NCBI GenBank assembly: GCA_963612735.1
Contig: CAVDWX010000074.1
Span: 1-9,306 of the forward strand
Source of the DNA: CAVDWX01 sp963612735
GTDB lineage: Bacteria > Bacillota_I > Bacilli_A > RFN20 > CAG-826
Direction of reading: 5' to 3'
Length of the DNA stretch: 9,306 nt
Shown here: one piece after another, positions 1 to 5,189 of the stretch
Position numbering within the stretch: position 1 is the stretch's first letter
Layout of the letters: each line of letters starts with the position of its first letter
Translations under genes and position numbers: made by a program
The notes under the pieces: generated by a model
Databases searched by the model: none
What the model was told of the DNA's origin: nothing
The model's input: only the letters and a program-made list of their open reading frames with translations

Positions 1-497
1 GTATTATAGAACTCGCTATATGATAAAGGATGAACTCTAATTTCATCGCTTCTTCCGCGAAATTCGCTCAATATATCCAAGGAAAGCATCTTAGAATTGC
101 TCCCAGTAACATAGATATCAACATTTTTTCTCTTCATTAAGCCAAGAAGAACATCAACAAATGTTATTTTTTCATCTTTATCGTCAAGATATGGATTTTT
201 AGTGGGTTTTACCTTTTGTATTTCATCAAGAAAAATATAATATTGCTTATCGTCAGTTATTTTACTTTGAAGATATTCATCTAAAAATAAAGGCGATCTA
301 TATTTAATGTTTTTAGATTCATCTAAGGCAAGAGTTAATATGTGGTCTTCATCTATTCCTTTATTTATTAAATAATCATAAAAAATGTTGAATAAAAGAA
401 ACGATTTACCACATCTTCTTATGCCAGTGATAACCTTTATGAGACCGTTATTTTCTTTTTTAATGAGTTTATATAGATATTGGTTCCTTTCAATCAC
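1..497 (-). CDS. AAA_14/DUF4143 family ATPase, N-terminal part (cut by window edge)
   Basis: This reads leftwards from a GTG at 497 and is still open at base 1, giving 165 complete codons. An in-frame TAA lies just upstream and AAGGGGAG (514-507) precedes the GTG by about 9 bases, so GTG is the clear start. Walker A is GIRRCGKS (residues 25-32), Walker B is YYIFLDEIQ with D91/E92, and a VTGSNS sensor-like motif is followed by SEFRGRSDE. The order and wording match the intact paralogue at 1996-3249, but about 18 extra residues follow Walker B, a variant known in this family. The missing C-terminal part would hold the DUF4143 region. The family is an AAA+ type ATPase of unknown cellular role, common and often multicopy in gut anaerobes and frequently horizontally acquired. 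Family call is firm; function is unknown. Confidence 0.9.
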   Translation of the reverse strand, partial: MIERNQYLYKLIKKENNGLIKVITGIRRCGKSFLLFNIFYDYLINKGIDEDHILTLALDESKNIKYRSPLFLDEYLQSKITDDKQYYIFLDEIQKVKPTKNPYLDDKDEKITFVDVLLGLMKRKNVDIYVTGSNSKMLSLDILSEFRGRSDEIRVHPLSYSEFYN

Positions 498-718
498 GTT
501 GTTTAGCTCCCCTTATGTAAAATTGGACACAAAATTGCATCTATATGCATTTTTAGTTCGTATATTATCAACAATTGAGATAGTTAAACTTAATTTTTTA
601 AAATAATTATTCTGAAGAATACATATATTATTGATTCGGCATTTCTAGTAACTTTTTTAGTTTTAACACAATTGATTTTACTTTCCTCTACAAATTCAAA
701 TAAATAATTATCGTTTTA
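498..718. other. Divergent intergenic region, left part
   Basis: This is AT-rich DNA between the leftward ATPase and the rightward kinase gene. Apart from the ribosome site of the ATPase it holds two small inverted repeats. TATGT-N8-ACACA at 514-531 overlaps the Shine-Dalgarno of the leftward gene, and TGCAT-N4-ATGCA lies at 536-549. I could not identify a convincing -35/-10 pair for the leftward gene. I see no gene or structured RNA here. Confidence 0.4.
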
Positions 719-746
719 TTTGCATTATCAATTCGTTTTATATAAT
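719..746 (+). promoter_or_regulatory. Probable promoter of the choline-kinase-like gene
   Basis: A perfect -10 box TATAAT (741-746) is preceded at 16 bases by TTTGCA (719-724), a weak -35. Transcription would begin near 753, giving a leader of under 30 bases. AAGGAAG (764-770) supplies the ribosome site ten bases before the ATG at 781. Confidence 0.5.
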
Positions 747-780
747 CTCATTTATAAAGAAATAAGGAAGTCATATAAAT

Positions 781-1656
781 ATGAATGAAAAAGATATACA
801 AATATTATTGAACAAAATATTAGGCAAAAATAGTAAGGTTATTCATCCTCTTATCGGAGGAATGATGAATCGTTCTTATGTCGTTGAAGATCATAATCAT
901 AAACAATATGTTTTATATATTTCAACACCTGAAGCAAACGAATTAGTGGATCGATGTTTAGAACAAGAAAATCAAAATCTCGTCAACGAATTAGGCATCA
1001 CTAGTAAGAACATCTATTTTGATACCACTAGTGGGATTAAGATCAACGAATATATCGAAGGCTCATCATTAGATAAAATCGATTCCTTCTCATACGATAA
1101 ACTCGCTATCTTATTCCATACCCTTCATAATAGCAAAGCCTTATCTAAAGAAGACTATAACCCATTTCTTAGATTTGAAGGATATGTCGCTAATAGGAAG
1201 AAATATCATAAAGAGGACGAGGAGAAATATTTAGAATTACTGGATTTATTATGTGAACATAAAGCTTATCTAGAATCACAAGAAAAAAGACTAACTCATA
1301 ACGATGCTCAAAGAAGCAATATCATTAAAACTCCTAACGATAATTATTATTTCATCGACTTTGAATTCATGGCTAATAATGATCCAATTTATGATATTGC
1401 AACATTTGGAAATGGCGATGTCAAAGAAGGAAGAAAGCTTCTCGATTATTATTTTGATTTTAAGCCCACTAAAGATGAAATTAAACGCTACTACTTATGG
1501 AGGATATACATTTCACTTCAGTGGTATAACGTCGCTATTACTAAACATTATCAAGGAGAGGGAGCTACTCATGGATTTAACTTCTTAGATGTCGCTTCTC
1601 ACTTTTTAAATAACGCACTAAATGCACGAGACGGTTTTCAAAAAGAGTGCTTATAA
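781..1656 (+). CDS. Choline/ethanolamine kinase-like phosphotransferase (LicA/APH fold)
   Basis: This 291-residue cytoplasmic enzyme probably transfers phosphate from ATP to choline, ethanolamine or a similar amino alcohol, the first step of phosphocholine-type head-group supply. The N-lobe has a glycine-containing nucleotide loop (LIGGMMNRSYVV, around residues 24-35). The Brenner-type catalytic motif is H173-N174-D175 with N180 (HNDAQRSN). The metal-binding IDFEF motif has D193 and is followed by NDPIYDIA, as in LicA-type kinases (IDWEYAGMNDP). Length fits the family. The ATG at 781 follows AAGGAAG and a promoter at 719-746. No cytidylyltransferase or choline transporter lies nearby, so the substrate is inferred only from motifs; a generic aminoglycoside-phosphotransferase-fold kinase is the alternative. 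The last ~80 bases are duplicated downstream at 3453-3532. Confidence 0.8.
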   Translation: MNEKDIQILLNKILGKNSKVIHPLIGGMMNRSYVVEDHNHKQYVLYISTPEANELVDRCLEQENQNLVNELGITSKNIYFDTTSGIKINEYIEGSSLDKIDSFSYDKLAILFHTLHNSKALSKEDYNPFLRFEGYVANRKKYHKEDEEKYLELLDLLCEHKAYLESQEKRLTHNDAQRSNIIKTPNDNYYFIDFEFMANNDPIYDIATFGNGDVKEGRKLLDYYFDFKPTKDEIKRYYLWRIYISLQWYNVAITKHYQGEGATHGFNFLDVASHFLNNALNARDGFQKECL

Positions 1657-1745
1657 CCATACTTTATTAATTTTATCTTCGACAAATAAGTCGAAATTTA
1701 AGTCGAAATAAATGTTAAATCAAAATGACATTTATTTTATAATTT
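1577..1745 (+). repeat. Long direct repeat, left copy (kinase 3' end plus downstream DNA)
   Basis: This stretch, from inside the kinase gene to about 90 bases past its stop, recurs at 3453-3645. By hand alignment there are about 14 mismatches over 169 aligned positions. The only length difference is two extra 12-bp units in the right copy. This left copy is intact in coding sense and is presumably the source. Confidence 0.9.
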
Positions 1746-1747
1746 TT
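1706..1747 (+). terminator. Possible AT-rich terminator after the kinase gene
   Basis: AAATAAATGT (1706-1715) pairs perfectly with ACATTTATTT (1728-1737) across a 12-base loop and is followed by TATAATTTTT. The stem is purely AT-rich apart from one G-C pair, so it is weak as a terminator. The same bases could act as a -10 box (TATAAT at 1738-1743, with TTAAAT at 1715-1720), as they seem to do in the right repeat copy. A separate small hairpin, TTCGAC-N6-GTCGAA, lies at 1678-1695. Confidence 0.35.
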
Positions 1748-1850
1748 GAGTTACCAGATTTTATGTATTTTTTTAGATACGTAATAATACAATGCATAAA
1801 AAATATCTTTTAATTATAATTGAGTTCATTTTGTATCACTTAATTTCTTT

Positions 1851-1879
1851 TTGCTTGCTTCCTTTGATGCAGTTATACT
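1851..1879 (+). promoter_or_regulatory. Promoter of the DUF4143 ATPase gene
   Basis: TTGCTT (1851-1856) and TATACT (1874-1879) are separated by exactly 17 bases. Transcription would start near 1886, placing the first 14-bp palindrome (1895-1908) roughly ten bases downstream of the start, a typical roadblock-operator position. Confidence 0.6.
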
Positions 1880-1894
1880 TCCAATATCAAAAAG

Positions 1895-1908
1895 TGTGTT
1901 TATACACA
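1895..1908. promoter_or_regulatory. Palindrome 1 in the ATPase leader
   Basis: TGTGTTTATACACA has perfect 5-bp arms around a 4-base centre. It lies just after the predicted transcription start and is a candidate operator or RNA hairpin. Confidence 0.5.
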
Positions 1909-1965
1909 AAAAAGGAAAATGATATTGTAAATTTAACTGAATTATGAGAAATTAATATCAGAAAA

Positions 1966-1979
1966 TGTGTAAATACACA
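1966..1979. promoter_or_regulatory. Palindrome 2 in the ATPase leader, next to the ribosome site
   Basis: TGTGTAAATACACA has perfect 6-bp arms around AA. It ends a few bases before AAAGGA (1982-1987), the ribosome site for the ATG at 1996. It could bind a repressor or, as RNA, modulate translation start. Confidence 0.5.
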
Positions 1980-1995
1980 ATAAAGGAAAATAGAT

Positions 1996-3249
1996 ATGGA
2001 AATTAAAAGAGAATATTACTTAAATAAACTAATCAATAAAATGAACAATAAAATGATTAAAGTAATAACCGGCATTAGACGTTCTGGTAAATCATATTTA
2101 CTTGACCCAATCTTTAAAAATTATCTATTAAGTCAATCTGTAGAAGAAGACCATATCATCAAATTAGAGTTAGATTCCATTGAAAACGAATATTTAACAA
2201 AAGATGCTTTAAAACTGTATTCTTACATAATGAATAAAGTAATAGATAAAGATACCTATTACATACTTTTAGATGAAATTCAAAAAGTTGATAACTTCGA
2301 AAGCTTATTGAATAGTTTATTGAGAAAACCAAATTTAGATGTCTATGTAACAGGTAGCAATTCCAAATTTCTTTCTAGCGATATCGTCAGCGAATTTCGA
2401 GGCCGAGGTGATGAATTAAGAATATATCCTTTAACCTATAAAGAATTCTATGAATGCTATAGTGATAAAACAAATGCTTTAAATGATTATATGACTTATG
2501 GAGGTATGCCTTATATTTTGTCTTTAAATAGTGACGAAGAAAAAGTAGCGTATTTAAATTCGCTTTTCAATTTAACTTATATTAAAGATATAATCGAAAG
2601 ATATCACATACAAAAAGATGATGTGTTAGAAACGATTATAAACATCCTTTCCTCTTCTATTGGAAGCTTAACAAATCCGAAGAGATTAACGGAAACGTTC
2701 ATATCAAAAGGTTATAAGCAAATAAATAGAATAACCATCAATAATTACATCAACTATTTAATTGATGCTTTCTTAATTAATAAGGCTGATCGTTATGACA
2801 TCAAAGGAAATAGTTACATAAACACTCCTTCAAAATATTTCTTTACTGATCTAGGACTAAGAAATGCAAGATTAAATTTCCGCGATTTAGCTAAAGACCA
2901 TCTCATGGAAAATCTTATTTACAACGAACTAATAAGCCAAGGATACACAGTGGATGTAGGCGTTATAGACCGTTATGAGAAAAATAAAGAAAACATTACA
3001 ATAAGAAAAGAATTCGAGATTAATTTTGTCTGCAATAAAGGAAATAAAAGATATTACATTCAATCAGCCTACGCTATGCCAACAGAAGAGAAAATCAATC
3101 AAGAACAAAAAGGACTTATATGTATCAAAGATAATTACAAAAAGATTATTATTGTTAACGATAAAATCAAACCATGGTATAACGATAAAGGTATTTTAAT
3201 AATCGGCTTAGAAGAATTCTTATTAAATCCTGATAACATCAATTACTAG
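1996..3249 (+). CDS. AAA_14/DUF4143 family ATPase, complete
   Basis: This 417-residue protein is a full-length family member. Walker A is GIRRSGKS (residues 26-33), Walker B is YYILLDEIQ with D93/E94, and VTGSNS (118-123) is followed by SEFRGRGDE. A helical linker follows, then a DUF4143 region (about 200-365) whose late part (ENLIYNEL, GYTVDVG, EINFV, YYIQ) resembles a PD-(D/E)XK-like core. The usual aspartate of EIDFV is asparagine here (N343). No signal peptide or membrane segment is seen, so it is cytoplasmic. Its cellular role is not established. The ATG follows AAAGGA by 8 bases, behind a promoter and double palindrome. It is a diverged paralogue of the leftward gene at 1-497 and is bracketed by direct repeats at 1577-1745 and 3453-3645, suggesting a rearranged or acquired segment. 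Confidence 0.92.
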   Translation: MEIKREYYLNKLINKMNNKMIKVITGIRRSGKSYLLDPIFKNYLLSQSVEEDHIIKLELDSIENEYLTKDALKLYSYIMNKVIDKDTYYILLDEIQKVDNFESLLNSLLRKPNLDVYVTGSNSKFLSSDIVSEFRGRGDELRIYPLTYKEFYECYSDKTNALNDYMTYGGMPYILSLNSDEEKVAYLNSLFNLTYIKDIIERYHIQKDDVLETIINILSSSIGSLTNPKRLTETFISKGYKQINRITINNYINYLIDAFLINKADRYDIKGNSYINTPSKYFFTDLGLRNARLNFRDLAKDHLMENLIYNELISQGYTVDVGVIDRYEKNKENITIRKEFEINFVCNKGNKRYYIQSAYAMPTEEKINQEQKGLICIKDNYKKIIIVNDKIKPWYNDKGILIIGLEEFLLNPDNINY

Positions 3250-3452
3250 TTATTTAAACTCTTAATAAATAAGGCTCTCCAAGGCAAACAGGAATATTTC
3301 GGTTCTTTACAAATAAAGGGGCAATAAAAATAAAAAGTTAGGTCGCATTAATATTGTAGCGAATTTGGAAATAAGTATTTTATTTAACGCACAATAGTAA
3401 ATAACAACTATCAAAAATATTTTAACCTAAGCATAAGAGTCTAAACCTTGTT
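3250..3452. other. Non-coding stretch between the ATPase gene and the right repeat
   Basis: No gene or strong terminator is visible. A weak AT stem (TTATTTA at 3250-3256 with TAAATAA at 3266-3272) follows the stop codon without a T run. From about 3351 the bases AATATTG and ATTTGGAAAT recall the kinase gene around its IATFGN codons (near 1396-1412), in the same frame as the kinase tail further on but broken by stops. This may be older, decayed kinase sequence; the match is short. Confidence 0.35.
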
Positions 3453-3532
3453 TTAACTACTTAAATGTCGCTTCTTGCTTCCTAAATAAGGCACTAAATG
3501 CACGAGACGATTTTCAAAAAGAGTACTTATAA
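3453..3532 (+). pseudogene. Remnant 3' end of a second choline-kinase-like gene
   Basis: Read in frame, this gives FNYLNVASCFLNKALNARD followed by DFQKEYL and a stop, almost the same as the C-terminus of the kinase at 781-1656 (FNFLDVASHFLNNALNARD, then GFQKECL). There is no start, and upstream in-frame stops (for example around 3398-3403 and 3428-3436) rule out a working protein. It marks a partial duplication of the kinase locus, with the DUF4143 ATPase gene between the intact and broken copies. Confidence 0.85.
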
Positions 3533-3566
3533 TCATACTTTATTAATTTTATCTTCTACAAATAAG

Positions 3567-3614
3567 TCGAAATTTAAGTCGATATTTAAGTCGAAATTTA
3601 AGTCGAAATAAATG
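3567..3614 (+). repeat. Tandem 12-bp repeat next to a promoter
   Basis: TCGAAATTTAAG (3567-3578), TCGATATTTAAG (3579-3590) and TCGAAATTTAAG (3591-3602) are followed by a partial unit TCGAAATAAATG (3603-3614). The -35 box starts at 3615. The left repeat copy has a single full unit plus the partial one (1691-1714). Confidence 0.85.
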
Positions 3615-3643
3615 TTGAATTAAAATGACATTAATTTTATAAT
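3615..3643 (+). promoter_or_regulatory. Promoter of the AlbA_2 gene, inside the right repeat
   Basis: TTGAAT (3615-3620) and a perfect TATAAT (3638-3643) are spaced 17 bases apart. The expected start near 3650 leaves a leader of about 19 bases with AGGAG at 3657-3661 before the ATG at 3669. The equivalent in the left copy is TTAAAT-N17-TATAAT, a weaker -35. Confidence 0.65.
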
Positions 3644-3668
3644 TTAGGTAGACATTAGGAGTAAATAT

Positions 3669-5174
3669 ATGAGTCTACCAATTAATGTAAATGATTTAAT
3701 TTTAGAAAGAATAGTTGAGTCAAATAGATTAGACTATAAAAAAGGATTTGAACCTAACTCGATCATACATAGCATATGTGCTTTTGCTAATGACATTGAT
3801 AATACCGGAGGTGGCTACATTATTATTGGAATAGAAGATGATAATGGCCGGCCAAAACTTCCCATTATTGGAATAATGGAAGAAAAGGTTGATAAGATAT
3901 TAAAAGATTTAATCGGTTATTGTAATCAAATAGAGCCGAGATATCTTCCCATTGTTGAACCTGTCAAATTTCAAAATAAAACAATTATTGTGATATGGTG
4001 TCCTGCGGGTTATGGTCGACCATATAAAGCTAGTGAAGACGTATTCACTAAATCAAATAAATACTATTACATTAGAAAAATGAATAGTTCATTAAGAGCT
4101 AAACATGAAGAAGAAAGGGAATTGTTTTACATTTCAGAAGATATTCCATTTGACGATAGACCGAATCTCGCGGCTAATATTGATGATATTGATGTAAGCT
4201 TATTAAGAAAACATCTTTATGATTCTAATAGCGATTTATATGAGTTGTCTTTAAAGATGTCCACATTAGAAATTGCATCAGCAATGCAACTCGTCAGTGG
4301 CCCTGATGAATATATAAGACCACGAAATATTGCTTTATTAATGTTTAATGAAAACCCTGAAAAATTTTTCCGTGGAGCAAGAATAGAAGTCGTTGATATT
4401 CCAAACCCAACTGGAGAAGGAATGGTTGAAAAAATATTTAATGGCCCAATTCAACGTCAATTAAAAGATGCCCTTTTATATATTAAAAATTATGTACTTG
4501 AAGAAAAGATATATAAATTTGATGACAAAGAAGAAGCTAAAAGAATATTTAATTATCCATATCGAACAATTGAAGAATTATTAACTAATGCTGTTTATCA
4601 TAAAGCTTATACAATCAATGAACCAATAACAATTAGAATAACACCAGAAGAGATGGAAATAACAAGCTTCCCAGGATTTGATCGCAGCATTACCAACGAA
4701 AACATAAAAGATTATAAAATAAGATCTAGAATATATAGAAATAGACGTATCGGTGACTTTTTTAAAGAAGTAAAGTTAACTGAAGGAAGAAACACTGGCA
4801 TCCCTAATGCTTTAATAGCCTTAAAAGAAAATGGCTCTGAATATCCTATTTTCGAAATGGATGAAGAGAGAAGATATTTGTCCGTCATTTTAAAAATAAA
4901 TAAAGCGTTTATCAAAAAGAATTATCGTAAAAACGTAAATAAGCGTTTATCAAAAAAAGAAATTAAACAAAACGTTTTAAAAGTAATTCAAAAAGAACCG
5001 TTATCGATGAATAAAATAGCCAAAAGATTAGGCTATAAATGTATCTCAAAAACATTAAGTACGGTTATTAATGAAATGGAAAAAGATGCATATTTAAAAC
5101 AATATAAAATAGGTAGAAAATCTTCTATACAAATTACTCAATTAGGGAAAAAGCAAATTAAAAAGAATAATTAA
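3669..5174 (+). CDS. AlbA_2 / GHKL-like ATPase / winged-helix protein (COG2865-type)
   Basis: This 501-residue cytoplasmic protein has the three-part build of the putative transcriptional regulators long annotated as 'ATP-binding protein with HTH'. Residues about 15-140 form an AlbA_2 (Schlafen-related) domain, with ESNRLDYKKGF, a GGGYIIIGIED strand-turn and YYYIRKMNS. Residues about 215-410 hold a divergent GHKL-type ATPase region: EELLTNAVYHKAY (302-314) stands where EAxxNAxxHRDY is usual, and EGRNTGIP (372-379) is the glycine-rich lid. Residues about 430-492 make a winged helix (MNKIAKRLGY, then a recognition helix). DNA binding is inferred from the domains; target and signal are unknown. 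The ATG at 3669 has AGGAG 7 bases upstream and a promoter supplied by the right repeat. It converges with the reductase gene with only 15 bases between stops and no clear terminator. Confidence 0.88.
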   Translation: MSLPINVNDLILERIVESNRLDYKKGFEPNSIIHSICAFANDIDNTGGGYIIIGIEDDNGRPKLPIIGIMEEKVDKILKDLIGYCNQIEPRYLPIVEPVKFQNKTIIVIWCPAGYGRPYKASEDVFTKSNKYYYIRKMNSSLRAKHEEERELFYISEDIPFDDRPNLAANIDDIDVSLLRKHLYDSNSDLYELSLKMSTLEIASAMQLVSGPDEYIRPRNIALLMFNENPEKFFRGARIEVVDIPNPTGEGMVEKIFNGPIQRQLKDALLYIKNYVLEEKIYKFDDKEEAKRIFNYPYRTIEELLTNAVYHKAYTINEPITIRITPEEMEITSFPGFDRSITNENIKDYKIRSRIYRNRRIGDFFKEVKLTEGRNTGIPNALIALKENGSEYPIFEMDEERRYLSVILKINKAFIKKNYRKNVNKRLSKKEIKQNVLKVIQKEPLSMNKIAKRLGYKCISKTLSTVINEMEKDAYLKQYKIGRKSSIQITQLGKKQIKKNN

Positions 5175-5189
5175 GATAATATCGCTTGA

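Larger units (their letters stand above)
1883..1997 (+). repeat. Tandemly duplicated leader of the ATPase gene
   Basis: About 43 bases beginning AATATCA at 1883 recur from 1954 at an offset of 71 bases. Each copy contains the same order of parts: AATATCA, a TGTGT-N4-ACACA palindrome, then an AAAGGAAAA ribosome-site-like run. The second copy feeds the real ATG at 1996. The first copy ends in ATG ATA TTG TAA (1919-1930), which could at most make a three-residue peptide. Confidence 0.75.
3453..3645 (+). repeat. Long direct repeat, right copy (expanded)
   Basis: This is the partner of 1577-1745. It is longer by exactly 24 bases because it holds three rather than one TCGAAATTTAAG-type units. Differences from the left copy are mostly G to A or C to T. 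Its right edge runs into the promoter and ribosome site of the gene at 3669. Confidence 0.9.

Noticed and set aside
385..606. Open frame of 73 codons on the plus strand
   Set aside because: It lies mostly antisense to the 5' part of the DUF4143 gene at 1-497, has no ribosome site and resembles no protein family.
1304..1588. Open frame of 94 codons inside the kinase gene
   Set aside because: It is in another frame of a clearly conserved kinase; its Ile/Leu-rich sequence is a by-product of AT-rich codons.
1919..1930. Leader peptide ATG ATA TTG TAA in the ATPase leader
   Set aside because: Three codons with no regulatory amino-acid run; most simply a by-product of duplicating the ribosome-site region.
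3567..3614. Iteron-type replication origin
   Set aside because: There are only three full 12-bp units, no replication initiator gene is near, and the array is an expansion inside a duplicated segment next to a promoter.
5175..5189. Bidirectional terminator between the convergent genes
   Set aside because: Only a weak 5-bp AT pairing can be drawn around the 15-base gap, without GC content or a proper T run.
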